A stretch of 64,000 nucleotides of DNA from Mycolicibacter heraklionensis (GTDB taxonomy: Bacteria; Actinomycetota; Actinomycetes; Mycobacteriales; Mycobacteriaceae), in assembly GCF_001021505.1 (NCBI RefSeq), contig NZ_LDPO01000004.1, positions 124,001 through 188,000 on the forward strand, read 5' to 3'. Below the pieces are notes generated by a model. That model was not told the origin of the DNA, searched no databases, and was given only the letters and a program-made list of their open reading frames with translations. Below are positions 9,644 to 17,847 of the stretch, in pieces. Each line of letters opens with the position of its first letter. The stretch's first letter is position 1. Position numbers and translations under genes: made by a program.

Positions 9644-9658
9644 CTGTACGCTGGCGCC

Positions 9659-10288
9659 ATGACCGGGTTGCGTGAACGCAAGAAAGCCGACACCCGTCGT
9701 GCCCTCTCCGACGCCACCCTCCAACTGGCCCTCGATCGCGGTCTGGAGAACGTGACCCGGGAAGACATCGCAGGTCTCGCCGGAGTGTCACTGCGGACGT
9801 TCAGCAATTACTTCTCCACCAAGTACGAAGCGCTGGCCTACCGGCAGACCGAGCGTCTGCGCCGCAGTGTCGCCCTGCTGCGTGAGCGTCCCGATCACGA
9901 GCCGCTGTGGACATCGATCACCGAAGCCATCCTCGGGCCGATCCAAGACAACTTCGCCGCCGCAACCGGTGACGCGAACAGGCCACCGAACCGCGCCGAA
10001 CTTGCCGCGCTCCGCACGATGCTGGCGAACAGCGACCTCCGTAACACCTTTCCCCGCACCCTGTTCGACGACTTCGCCACGGCGATCGCCGAGCGCACCG
10101 GCACCGATTCGGAGCGTGACACCTTTCCGCGCCTCGCCGCAGCGGTGGTCCACGCGGTCGTCGAGGCCACCATGGACAGCTACGTGATGCTGGACCCGCC
10201 GGTCGCCTACCCGCGGTTGCTGCGCGCCGCGTTCGCCGACGTCGCCGCGGGGCTTCCCGCACCCGCCGACAGGAAGGCCGAAGCGTGA
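9659..10288 (+). CDS. TetR-family regulator of the adjacent monooxygenase
   Basis: 209 aa. The N-terminal 50 residues are a standard TetR helix-turn-helix (RKKADTRRALSDATLQLALDRGLENVTREDIAGLAGVSLRTFSNYFSTKYEAL); the C-terminus is a divergent ligand-binding/dimer domain. Its stop overlaps the GTG start of the flavin monooxygenase (GTGA), so the two genes are one translationally coupled operon. Local regulator of itself and the monooxygenase is the likely role; repression through the repeats at 9601-9643 is inferred. The inducer is unknown, plausibly the aromatic substrate of the monooxygenase. Confidence 0.88.
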   Translation: MTGLRERKKADTRRALSDATLQLALDRGLENVTREDIAGLAGVSLRTFSNYFSTKYEALAYRQTERLRRSVALLRERPDHEPLWTSITEAILGPIQDNFAAATGDANRPPNRAELAALRTMLANSDLRNTFPRTLFDDFATAIAERTGTDSERDTFPRLAAAVVHAVVEATMDSYVMLDPPVAYPRLLRAAFADVAAGLPAPADRKAEA

Positions 10289-11823
10289 CCGCTGCAGCAG
10301 AGCACCCCGTGATCGTCGCCGGCGCCGGGCCCAACGGGCTGATGTTGGCGTGCGAGCTCGCCCTGGCCGGAGTCCACCCCGTGGTGCTCGACCAGCTGCC
10401 CGGCCCCAGCTCGGAGCCCAAGGCTAATGGCCTTGTCGGGCAAGTGGTTCGGATGCTCGACCTGCGAGGGCTCTACAACAGGTTCAGCGGCGTAGCCGGT
10501 CCCCCACAGCCCGTCCCCGCGTGGATGTTCTCCGGGATGGCCCTGGATCTGTCGATGAGCTTCACCGGCGCCCGGCCCAACCCGATGTATCTACTCCCGG
10601 TGGCCCAGCCGCAGTTGGTGCGCCAGCTCCTGGAGCGGGCCGGCGAGCTCGGCGTCGAAGTTCGCTGGGGCCACCGGCTCACCGGCCTGGCCACCCGGGA
10701 CGACGCAGTGGTGGCTAAGGTCAGCTCCCCCGACGGCGACTACCTCCTGCGCACCGACTATCTGGTTGGCGCCGACGGCGGCCACAGCATCGTGCGCAAG
10801 ACGGCCGGAATCGCCTTTCCCGGGACCACGGCGCCGACGGTTTCCCGGTTGGCCCATGTGCACATCCCGGAGCGCCTGCGCGCCGCCGATCGCAGCCTTC
10901 GGATACCGGGATTCGGTCGGATCGCCCATGGCCACAACCGGTTTGACAACGGAATGGTGATCTTCGGCGAGCTCGAACCCGATCGGTCACTGTTGGGCAC
11001 ACTGGAGTTCGGCCGGTCGGGGGACACCGGCCCGATGACGCTTGCCGAGCTCCGGCAAAGCCTGCAGCGCATCCTGGGCGTCGACGTCGCGTTCGCCGAG
11101 CCGCCCGGGCCCGGCCCGCACGCGTTGCGCCGGATCGACGGGCAGAACAGCCGCCAGGCCGAGCACTACCGCGCTGGACGGGTGCTGCTCCTGGGCGACG
11201 CCGCTCATGTCCACAGCGCAATGGGTGGCCCGGGTCTGAATCTGGGATTGCAGGACACTGCCAACCTCGGCTGGAAGCTGGCCGCTCAGATCAACGGTTG
11301 GGCGCCCGACGGGTTGCTGGACACCTACGAGTCCGAGCGTCAGCCGCTGGGACAGCGGGTGATGATGCACTCGATGGCCCAGACCGCACTGATATCTCCC
11401 GGACCGCATGTCGCCGCGCTGCGGGAGCTTTTCGGTGAACTGACCGCGATCCCGGCGGTGTCGGCACATCTTGCCGAACTGCTCGCCGGCAGCCATGTCC
11501 GTTACGACGTCGGCGACGACCACCGATTGTCCGGCTGGCATGTCCCCGACCTCACCTTCGATGACGGCAGCCGGGTCGCCGAACTTTTGCACCGTGGTCG
11601 TGCGGTGCTGCTCGACCTGTCCGACGGCACCGCAGCAGCTGCCGCACGGCCGTGGGCCGATCGGGTCGACGCCACCACGGCTGCGATGTCCGAGCCCCCG
11701 GCTGCGGCCATGCTCATCCGTCCCGATGGCTACGTCGCCTGGGCGACCGATGACTTCGACTCCAGCCGGCGGCCTTCCCTGGAGGCCGCGCTGAGCCGTT
11801 GGTTCGGCGCGCCACGCCCCTGA
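10285..11823 (+). CDS. FAD-dependent aromatic-ring monooxygenase (PHBH/rifampicin-monooxygenase-like)
   Basis: 512 aa, GTG start. The FAD fold is at the N-terminus (VIVAGAGPNGLMLACELALAGVHPVVLDQ). The central motif YLVGADGGHSIVRK is the DG motif of single-component aromatic hydroxylases, and GRVLLLGDAAHVHSAMGGPGLNLGLQDTANLGWKLA is the second FAD/GD motif. The C-terminal thioredoxin-like domain ends with MLIRPDGYVAWATDD, typical of the PheA/TfdB/RIFMO branch. It hydroxylates aromatic or polyketide substrates with NAD(P)H and O2 in the cytoplasm. Members of this branch include rifampicin-inactivating enzymes, but sequence alone does not establish that here. Operon partner of the TetR gene. Confidence 0.88.
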   Translation: MTAAAEHPVIVAGAGPNGLMLACELALAGVHPVVLDQLPGPSSEPKANGLVGQVVRMLDLRGLYNRFSGVAGPPQPVPAWMFSGMALDLSMSFTGARPNPMYLLPVAQPQLVRQLLERAGELGVEVRWGHRLTGLATRDDAVVAKVSSPDGDYLLRTDYLVGADGGHSIVRKTAGIAFPGTTAPTVSRLAHVHIPERLRAADRSLRIPGFGRIAHGHNRFDNGMVIFGELEPDRSLLGTLEFGRSGDTGPMTLAELRQSLQRILGVDVAFAEPPGPGPHALRRIDGQNSRQAEHYRAGRVLLLGDAAHVHSAMGGPGLNLGLQDTANLGWKLAAQINGWAPDGLLDTYESERQPLGQRVMMHSMAQTALISPGPHVAALRELFGELTAIPAVSAHLAELLAGSHVRYDVGDDHRLSGWHVPDLTFDDGSRVAELLHRGRAVLLDLSDGTAAAAARPWADRVDATTAAMSEPPAAAMLIRPDGYVAWATDDFDSSRRPSLEAALSRWFGAPRP

Positions 11824-11845
11824 CCTCGCCAGGCACCCGCGAAGA

Positions 11846-13255
11846 TCAGCCGGGGTGCAGGGCGTCACCGACGTGGTCGGCGACTCCGACGTCATGCAGC
11901 TCGGTATCCCGAGTCTCATGCATCGCCAGCAGCGCGACGAACGATAGGGCGGCCGCCGTCGACAGATAGCCGCCCACCCAGGCCACGCCGTGGCTGGCGG
12001 CCAGCCAGGTGGTGATGAACGGCGCCACCGCCGCCCCCAGAATGCTCGCCGCGTTGTAGGCGACGCCGGAACCGGTGTAGCGAACATTGGTCGGGAACAG
12101 TTCGGGCAGCACCGCACTCATCGGACCGAACGCCAACCCCATCAATGTCATCCCGATGATCAGGAAGGCCAGCATCGCGCCGGTGGATGCGGTCGGCTTC
12201 AAGAATGCGCCGAAAGTGGTCCCGTACACCATGATTCCGGCGGTGAAGATCAGCAGCAACGGGCGCCGGCCGAAGTGGTCGGCCAGCCTGCCGACGATGG
12301 GCAGCACGCAGACGAAGAACAGCACGGCGATCAGCTGGAGTCCGAGGAAGTCGGCGTAGCCGTAGCCCAGTCCGAAGCCCTCGGGCGGGCGTTTGGCGGT
12401 GCCGTAGCTCAGACTCCAGGTGGTCACGGTGTAGAAGAGCGTGTAGGGCACCACCATCACCAACGTGCCGATAATCAGCCGGCGCCAGCTCCTCCGCAGC
12501 AACTGGGCGATCGGAGCGTTCACCGGCGCGCCGGTGGCGATCGCCTGCGCGAAGACCGGGGTTTCGGTGAGCCGCAGCCGGACATACAGTCCGACGGCCA
12601 CCATGACGGCGCTCAGCAGAAACGGAATGCGCCAACCCCAGGTGAGAAATGCACCGTCCGGGGCCGCGCCGCCGGTGACCGGTCCCAGCCACGCGAACAG
12701 GATCAGGAAGATCGCGGTGGCGATCAGATAGCCCAGGGGCGCACCCAGTTGCGGCCAGATGCCCGCCGTCGCCCGGCGGCCCGGTTTGGCGGTCTCGGTG
12801 GCCAGCAGCGCGGCACCGCTCCATTCACCGCCGAGCGCCAAGCCCTGGCAGAACCGCAGGGCAGCCAGTAGCACCGGGGCGAGCAGACCGATGTGGTGGT
12901 AGGTGGGCAGCACACCGATCAGGAATGTGGCGACACCCATGAGCAACAACGAGGCGACCAGGGTGGATTTGCGGCCCAGCCGATCACCGTAGTGCCCGAA
13001 CAGGATCGAGCCCAGCGGTCGGGCCACGAACGCCAAGCCGAACGTCGCCAACGAGGCCAACAGCGCCGCAGTGGGGTTGCCCTTCGGAAAGAACAGCTGC
13101 GGGAAGACGGTGACCGCGGCCGCCGCGTAGACGTAGAAGTCGTAGAACTCGATCGTGGTGCCGACCATCGCCGCCACCGCGATTCTCCGGCGCGGGACAC
13201 CGTCGACGAGGTCGGCCCCGCCGGCGGCGGCGCCGGCGCGATACGACGTGCTCAC
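11846..13255 (-). CDS. MFS metabolite:H+ symporter
   Basis: About 469 aa with roughly 12 hydrophobic segments. Motif A of the superfamily is present (RPLGSILFGHYGDRLGRKSTL, after the second membrane segment), and FCQGLALGGEWSGAALLATE is characteristic of the metabolite:H+ symporter (ShiA/KgtP/ProP-type) branch, which imports small organic acids. I chose GTG 13255 (STSYRAGAAAGG), one base after the kinase stop; a longer frame would run into the kinase gene. As the last gene of the SDR-ACAD-SDR-kinase operon it likely imports that pathway's acid substrate; this is inference from position. Confidence 0.85.
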   Translation of the reverse strand: MSTSYRAGAAAGGADLVDGVPRRRIAVAAMVGTTIEFYDFYVYAAAAVTVFPQLFFPKGNPTAALLASLATFGLAFVARPLGSILFGHYGDRLGRKSTLVASLLLMGVATFLIGVLPTYHHIGLLAPVLLAALRFCQGLALGGEWSGAALLATETAKPGRRATAGIWPQLGAPLGYLIATAIFLILFAWLGPVTGGAAPDGAFLTWGWRIPFLLSAVMVAVGLYVRLRLTETPVFAQAIATGAPVNAPIAQLLRRSWRRLIIGTLVMVVPYTLFYTVTTWSLSYGTAKRPPEGFGLGYGYADFLGLQLIAVLFFVCVLPIVGRLADHFGRRPLLLIFTAGIMVYGTTFGAFLKPTASTGAMLAFLIIGMTLMGLAFGPMSAVLPELFPTNVRYTGSGVAYNAASILGAAVAPFITTWLAASHGVAWVGGYLSTAAALSFVALLAMHETRDTELHDVGVADHVGDALHPG

Positions 13256-13256
13256 C

Positions 13257-14285
13257 TCAGATACCCGCCTCGTCGGCGACCTCACACGCCTTGTCCGCCA
13301 GGGCATCGATCCACGCGGTGATCGGGGTGCCCGCGGCGGCCTTGTTCGCCGGGTTGTCCAGCACCCGCCGCACGATGCCCTCGGCGATGATCGCGACCTT
13401 CCACAGCCCCAGCGCATGCCAGTACTGCAGCGACGCCGCGTCACGTCCGGTCTCTTCCAGATAGACCCGGGCCAACTCGGCCCGGTCCGGGAAGCCCTCC
13501 AGGGTGCTGATGATGAATTCCCCGGCGATGTGCTCCTCGCCGACCTGCGGCCAGTACGCGAGCAGGCTGCCCATGTCGGCCAGCGGGTCGCCGAGAGTGG
13601 ACAACTCCCAGTCGAGCACCGCGATCACCTCGCCGCTCTTCGGTGAGGTGATCACGTTGCGCAGGTGAAAGTCCCCGTGCACCAGAGTCAGTTCCTGCTG
13701 AGGCGGAACAGCGGCGGTCAGACGCCGGGTCAGGTCATCGAGTGCGGGCAGCTCTCGCGTCTTGGACTTCTCCCACTGCCCGGCCCAGCGTTTGAGCTGA
13801 CGCTGGGCGTAGGGCTTGTGGCTGGCCAGATCATCCAGGCCCACCGCGGTGATGTCGACGGCGTGAATCTTGGCCAGCGTCTTGGGCATCGACAGCCCGA
13901 TCTGCCGACGCCGCTCGGGAGAAAGCGACTGCGCCACCGACATCCGGTCGGCCACCACGCCGTCTATGAACTCCATCAGCAGCAACGGCGTGTCTTCTGC
14001 GTCCCGCGTCAGCCCGTACACCTTCGGGGTGGGGACGTCGGTGTCGTCCAGCGCCGCGAGGATCCGGGCTTCGCGGGCCACGTCGTGGGCCGAGGCCAGC
14101 AATGTTCCCAGCGGGGGCCGGCGCAGCACCCAGCTGTGGCCGGCGCCGTCGGACACCCGGTAGGTCAGATTCGACTGTCCGATCCCGATCCGCTCGAAGC
14201 TCAGCGGCCCGCGCACCGGCAGGCCTAGCTCGGTGATCCACGCGGTCGCAGCCGCCGGGTCGATCCCCAGTGGCTCCTCAGCCAC
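13257..14285 (-). CDS. APH-fold kinase, ACAD10/11 N-domain type
   Basis: About 342 aa. Kinase motifs: nucleotide loop IGIGQSNLTYRV with VLRRPP, Brenner motif HGDFHLRNVI (catalytic Asp and Asn), and metal motif VIAVLDWELSTLGDPLADMGSL. The last phrase is nearly the signature of the phosphotransferase domain of ACAD10/ACAD11 and of bacterial LvaA, which phosphorylate 4-hydroxyacyl-CoA. An ACAD11-like dehydrogenase lies two genes upstream in the same operon, giving a split version of the fused eukaryotic protein. Start GTG 14285 overlaps the SDR stop by 8 bases; the longer frame lies within the SDR gene. Aminoglycoside resistance is not suggested. Confidence 0.85.
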   Translation of the reverse strand: MAEEPLGIDPAAATAWITELGLPVRGPLSFERIGIGQSNLTYRVSDGAGHSWVLRRPPLGTLLASAHDVAREARILAALDDTDVPTPKVYGLTRDAEDTPLLLMEFIDGVVADRMSVAQSLSPERRRQIGLSMPKTLAKIHAVDITAVGLDDLASHKPYAQRQLKRWAGQWEKSKTRELPALDDLTRRLTAAVPPQQELTLVHGDFHLRNVITSPKSGEVIAVLDWELSTLGDPLADMGSLLAYWPQVGEEHIAGEFIISTLEGFPDRAELARVYLEETGRDAASLQYWHALGLWKVAIIAEGIVRRVLDNPANKAAAGTPITAWIDALADKACEVADEAGI

Positions 14286-15054
14286 CGAGACCTGCCCGGA
14301 ATCCGGTTGCGTCGCCGAGGATCTGGCCACCGTCCATGACCAGGGTCTGTCCGGTGATCCAGCTCGCCGCGTCCGATGCCAGGAACAACACCGCGTCGGC
14401 CACGTCACCCGGCTCGCCGATCCGGCCCAGCGGTATGGCACCCGAGAGCCCCTGCTCGTGTTCCTTCCAGAGCACCTCGGCCAGCTTGGTGCGCACCACA
14501 CCCGGACAGATCGCGTTGACCCGGATGCCGGGCGAAAGCTCCAGCGCCAGCTGTTTGGTGACATGGATCAGCGCCGCCTTGGTGGCGTTGTACATGCCCA
14601 TCAGCGGCGCGAAACTCATCCCGCCGATGGAGGCCGTGTTCACCACGACGCCACTGTGCTCGCCCATCCACGCCTTGACCGCGCAGGACGTCCACAACAG
14701 TGGCCCCCACAGGTTGATGTCGAAGATCTTAGCGAACCGGGCGTGGTCCTGGTCGATCAGCGGTCCGAACGCCGGGTTCGTGCCGGCGTTGTTGACCAGG
14801 ACATCGATGCTGCCGAACCGTTCCAGGGTCAGGTCGATGCAGCGCTGGGCGGCGTCGTCGTCGGCGACATGGGCGGCCACGCCCAGCGCGTTGCCGTTGA
14901 CCTGGGCCGCCGCCGCGTCGGCACTCTCCTGGTCGCGTGAGGTCAGGACCACGTTGGCGCCCGCCTCGGCGAGCCGCTGCCCGATCGCCAGCCCGATCCC
15001 CCGCGAGCCGCCGGTGATGACCGCGGTGCGCCCCGCGAAATCCTGTGTCGTCAT
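14278..15054 (-). CDS. Short-chain dehydrogenase/reductase (operon member)
   Basis: 258 aa classical SDR. Cofactor motif [12 protein letters not shown] near residues 15-26, VNNAG, catalytic Ser region NTASIGG, and the Tyr-x-x-x-Lys pair in MYNATKAAL. It oxidises or reduces a hydroxyl/keto group with NAD(P). Its start overlaps the ACAD stop by 4 bases, and its stop overlaps the kinase start. Within a kinase/ACAD pathway it could interconvert a keto- and hydroxyacyl-CoA, as LvaD does in levulinate catabolism; that assignment is inferred from context only. Confidence 0.88.
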   Translation of the reverse strand: MTTQDFAGRTAVITGGSRGIGLAIGQRLAEAGANVVLTSRDQESADAAAAQVNGNALGVAAHVADDDAAQRCIDLTLERFGSIDVLVNNAGTNPAFGPLIDQDHARFAKIFDINLWGPLLWTSCAVKAWMGEHSGVVVNTASIGGMSFAPLMGMYNATKAALIHVTKQLALELSPGIRVNAICPGVVRTKLAEVLWKEHEQGLSGAIPLGRIGEPGDVADAVLFLASDAASWITGQTLVMDGGQILGDATGFRAGLGG

Positions 15055-16271
15055 CGGGCGTCCTCGCGGTACTTGTGCAGCTCCTGGCGGGCAATAGCAC
15101 GCTTGTGCACCTCATCGGGGCCGTCGGCCAGCCGCAGGGTGCGCAGGTGGGCCCAGAACCCGGCCAGCGGGAAGTCTTCGGTGACCCCGCCGCCGCCGTG
15201 CACCTGGATGGCCCGGTCGACGATCTTGAGCGCGATGTTGGGCGCCGCGACCTTGATCGCCGCGATCTCGACCTGTGCCGCCTTGTTGCCGACGGTGTCC
15301 ATCAGGTAGGCGGTCTTGAGCGTCAGCAGCCGGATCATCTCGATATCGATGCGCGCCTCGGCGATCCAGTCGCGGATGTTGGCGTTGTCGGAGACCGGCC
15401 GGCCGAACGCGACCCGTGACCGTGCCCGCCTGCACAGCAGCTCCAGGGCCCGCTCGGCCATGCCGATGGCCCGCATGCAGTGGTGGATGCGGCCGGGGCC
15501 GAGCCGGGCCTGGGCAATCGCGAACCCCTCACCCTCACCCTTCAGCACGTCTTTGGCGGGCACCCGAACGTCTTTGAAGTCGATCTCGGCGTGGCCTTCG
15601 CGGTCCTGGTAGCCGAAGACCGGCAGCCCGCGCATGACCGTAACGCCCGGGGCGTCGATGGGGACCACCATCATGGACTGCTGCTGGTAGACATTGGTGT
15701 CGGGATCGGTCTTGCCCATCACGATCATCACCTTGCAGTTCTGATGCAAGGCGTTGGAGGCGAACCATTTCCGGCCGTTGAGCACGTAGCCGTCGCCGTC
15801 GCGCACCATCGACAGCTGCACATTGGTGGCGTCCGAGCTGGCCACCTGCGGCTCGGTCATCGCAAATGCCGACCGGATGGTGCCCTCCAGCAACGGCTTG
15901 AGGTAGCGCTCCTTGTGCTCGTCGCTGCCGAACAGCGTTAACACCTCCATGTTGCCGGTGTCCGGCGCGCTACAGTTACAGGCTTCGGGAGCCAGATGCG
16001 GGCTGCGGCCCATGATCTCGGCCAGCGGCGCGTATTCCAGATTGGTCAGGCCCGGACCCCATTCCGGGTGGGGGTGAAACAGATTCCACAGACCGCGCTG
16101 GCGCGCCTGCGCCTTCAGCTCCTCCAGGATCGGCGGCTGAAAGTGCGGATTGCCGGATTCGGCCATCTGCGTCTCGTAGACCGACTCGGCCGGATAGACG
16201 CACTCGTCCATGAACTCCAGCAGATCCGTCTGGTATTTCGTTGCGCGCTCAGACATTTCAAACAGGGACAT
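15051..16271 (-). CDS. Acyl-CoA dehydrogenase, ACAD10/11-like
   Basis: 406 aa flavoprotein. Family phrases are close to the dehydrogenase half of ACAD11: [40 protein letters not shown] and LADGPDEVH at the C-terminus. The residue at the usual catalytic Glu site (YEGT in MCAD-type enzymes) is Asp (A-D-G-P, about residue 383), as in ACAD10/11. In those proteins the dehydrogenase fold removes phosphate from a phosphorylated 4-hydroxyacyl-CoA made by the kinase domain. With the kinase gene encoded in the same operon, the same two-step chemistry is a reasonable inference. ATG 16271 gives the normal N-terminus. Confidence 0.88.
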   Translation of the reverse strand: MSLFEMSERATKYQTDLLEFMDECVYPAESVYETQMAESGNPHFQPPILEELKAQARQRGLWNLFHPHPEWGPGLTNLEYAPLAEIMGRSPHLAPEACNCSAPDTGNMEVLTLFGSDEHKERYLKPLLEGTIRSAFAMTEPQVASSDATNVQLSMVRDGDGYVLNGRKWFASNALHQNCKVMIVMGKTDPDTNVYQQQSMMVVPIDAPGVTVMRGLPVFGYQDREGHAEIDFKDVRVPAKDVLKGEGEGFAIAQARLGPGRIHHCMRAIGMAERALELLCRRARSRVAFGRPVSDNANIRDWIAEARIDIEMIRLLTLKTAYLMDTVGNKAAQVEIAAIKVAAPNIALKIVDRAIQVHGGGGVTEDFPLAGFWAHLRTLRLADGPDEVHKRAIARQELHKYREDAR

Positions 16272-16284
16272 ACAGGCTCCTCAC

Positions 16285-17106
16285 CTAGGACACTTCGGAG
16301 TCGAGCAGGCCGCGCTGGTAGCGGCGCATGCCGCGCAGCCAACGGTCGTAATCGCCTGCCTTGTGCCGGAACATCTCCAGCACCACCGGGTGCGGCAGGA
16401 TCAGAAAACGCTCGTCGTCGATGGCGGCGAGCACCTCCGCGGCGACGTCGGCGGGCTCCAGCACCTCACCGGCGGTGGTGACCGCACGGGTGGCCAGATC
16501 GCCCAGCCGGTCGCCGGATTGTTCACCGGCGTAGAGCAACTTGGTGTTGACACCCATCGGGCACAGGCAGCTGACCCGCACGCCCTGGTCGCCGTAGGTG
16601 ATGTTGAGCCATTCGGCGAATCCGACCGCCGCGTGCTTGGTCACCGAGTAGGTGGCGGCGCCGAGTTGGGTGAGCAGTCCGGCGGCGGATGCAGTCGAGA
16701 CGAAGTATCCCTCCCCGCGGCTTACCCAGTCGGGAATCAGCAGCTGCGCGGCGCGGATGTGCGAGCGCAGATTGACGTCGATGGCCTGGTCCCAGTCGGC
16801 TTCTCCGGGCAGGCCGGGGGCACCGGTGATCCCGGCGTTGGCGAAGTAGAAGTCGACCGGACCGTACCGCTCCTGCGCCAACGCGATCAGCTCGCGAATG
16901 GTCTCGGTGTCGGAAACGTCGCCGCCGCGAGCGACCGCAGTGCCGGGATGCTCGGCGTTGATCGCCTCGGCTACCGCCGCCGCGGCGTCCGCGTCGAGGT
17001 CGACGACCACCACTTTTGCTCCGGCCTGGACCAGCGCCGCGGCCAGCGCTCCACCGATGCCGCCACCGCCACCGGTGACGATCGCGACCCGCTCGGCAAC
17101 CTTCAT
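16285..17106 (-). CDS. Short-chain dehydrogenase/reductase (first gene of the operon)
   Basis: About 273 aa. Cofactor loop TGGGGGIGGALA, FANAGITG in place of NNAG, Ser in VSTASAAGLL, and TYSVTKHAAVGF with the Tyr/Lys pair. The C-terminal region (ERFLILPHPVVLEMFRHKAGDYDRWLRGMRR) resembles SDRs that accompany bacterial ACAD11-like genes. I chose ATG 17106 over the TTG 17112 two codons upstream. It begins the SDR-ACAD-SDR-kinase-MFS operon; the 56-base gap to the upstream TetR gene holds a candidate operator (17146-17165) overlapping a -10-like TAGTGT. Confidence 0.87.
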   Translation of the reverse strand: MKVAERVAIVTGGGGGIGGALAAALVQAGAKVVVVDLDADAAAAVAEAINAEHPGTAVARGGDVSDTETIRELIALAQERYGPVDFYFANAGITGAPGLPGEADWDQAIDVNLRSHIRAAQLLIPDWVSRGEGYFVSTASAAGLLTQLGAATYSVTKHAAVGFAEWLNITYGDQGVRVSCLCPMGVNTKLLYAGEQSGDRLGDLATRAVTTAGEVLEPADVAAEVLAAIDDERFLILPHPVVLEMFRHKAGDYDRWLRGMRRYQRGLLDSEVS

Positions 17107-17145
17107 AAGCAACGACCCCGTTCTTCAGTGCGCAGCGGCAGTGAC

Positions 17146-17165
17146 ACTAGTTGAATCCGATCTCA
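17146..17165. promoter_or_regulatory. Candidate TetR operator before the SDR-ACAD-kinase operon
   Basis: ACTAGTTGAATCCGATCTCA contains the dyad TGA-N3-CG-N3-TCA. A 20-base copy with 16 identities (17828-17847) lies immediately before the TetR gene itself. This copy overlaps a minus-strand -10-like TAGTGT (17144-17149) and the TetR stop codon. Two matched dyads at the regulator and its target operon are what an autoregulated local repressor would show. Confidence 0.5.
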
Positions 17166-17819
17166 TGTTCGACTTTTGGTGGTTTGGAATTGCAGGGCAT
17201 TGGCCCACAGCCGGGTGACGGTCGCGACCAAGGCCTCAAAGTCGGTGCCCGAACTGTGCGCGGCCTCCTCACCCACGAAGGTGCCGTATGCCAGTCGGCT
17301 GACCATCCCCGACAGTGCCCGCGACGCCAGCAGCGGATCGACATCGGCGGCGGCGATTCCGCGTTCCTGCAGATCGGCGATGCCGGCGGCATTGCGTTGG
17401 ACGAACGCGTCGGCCCGTCGCGCGCGGAAGGCACGGAATTTCGGATCGATCTGGGCCACCTGCTCGAGCAGCCCCATCAACTGTGCATTGCGCCGATACG
17501 CCTCCAAATAGGCGCGATTGCTCGCTTCCAGCACCGCATAGGGGTCGTCGGAGTCACTGACGCGGCCCATGCCCGGATGCATCATGTCCTGCTGGGCCTG
17601 CTCGAGGACCGCGGCGAAAATCTCTTCTTTGTTCGCGAAGTAGGTGTAGAACGACCCGGTCGCACAACCGGCGGCCTTGGTGATGTCGGTCAGCTTGGCG
17701 TCGAGGTAGCCGTCGCGCTCGAAGACCTTGCGCGCCGCGGCGACCAGCCCCGCCCGGGTGCGTGCCCCGCGTACCGTGGCCGGCAACTGGCGGGCCGGGG
17801 CGGTCGGGACGGCATCCAT
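17163..17819 (-). CDS. TetR-family regulator of the ACAD11-like operon
   Basis: 218 aa. The helix-turn-helix is in the first 60 residues (GARTRAGLVAAARKVFERDGYLDAKLTDITKAAGCATGSFYTYFANKEEIF), followed by a TetR_C-like helical domain. It lies directly upstream of, and on the same strand as, the SDR-ACAD-SDR-kinase-MFS operon, and 9 bases after rmuC. Matched dyads precede both this gene and the operon, supporting local autoregulated control. An acyl-CoA or hydroxy acid ligand is likely by analogy with TetR regulators of lipid operons; nothing in the sequence proves it. Confidence 0.88.
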   Translation of the reverse strand: MDAVPTAPARQLPATVRGARTRAGLVAAARKVFERDGYLDAKLTDITKAAGCATGSFYTYFANKEEIFAAVLEQAQQDMMHPGMGRVSDSDDPYAVLEASNRAYLEAYRRNAQLMGLLEQVAQIDPKFRAFRARRADAFVQRNAAGIADLQERGIAAADVDPLLASRALSGMVSRLAYGTFVGEEAAHSSGTDFEALVATVTRLWANALQFQTTKSRT

Positions 17820-17827
17820 CCGGGCAG

Positions 17828-17847
17828 ACTAACTGAATTCGATGTCA
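17828..17847. promoter_or_regulatory. Candidate TetR operator at the tetR start
   Basis: ACTAACTGAATTCGATGTCA, second copy of the TGA-N3-CG-N3-TCA dyad (16 of 20 identical to 17146-17165). It overlaps the rmuC stop codon and a -10-like TAGTCT (top strand 17826-17831) placed 6 bases before the tetR ATG, so a leaderless, autoregulated tetR transcript is plausible. Because it also overlaps the end of the rmuC coding sequence, part of its sequence is constrained for another reason. Confidence 0.45.

Noticed and set aside
11846-13444. Longer start for the MFS symporter within the kinase gene
   Set aside because: The extra N-terminus is Arg/Ser/Pro shadow sequence of the kinase; GTG 13255 gives a normal symporter N-terminus.
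13257-14285. Aminoglycoside-resistance phosphotransferase
   Set aside because: The LDWELSTLGDPLAD signature and the ACAD11-like operon partner point to the acyl-CoA kinase branch.
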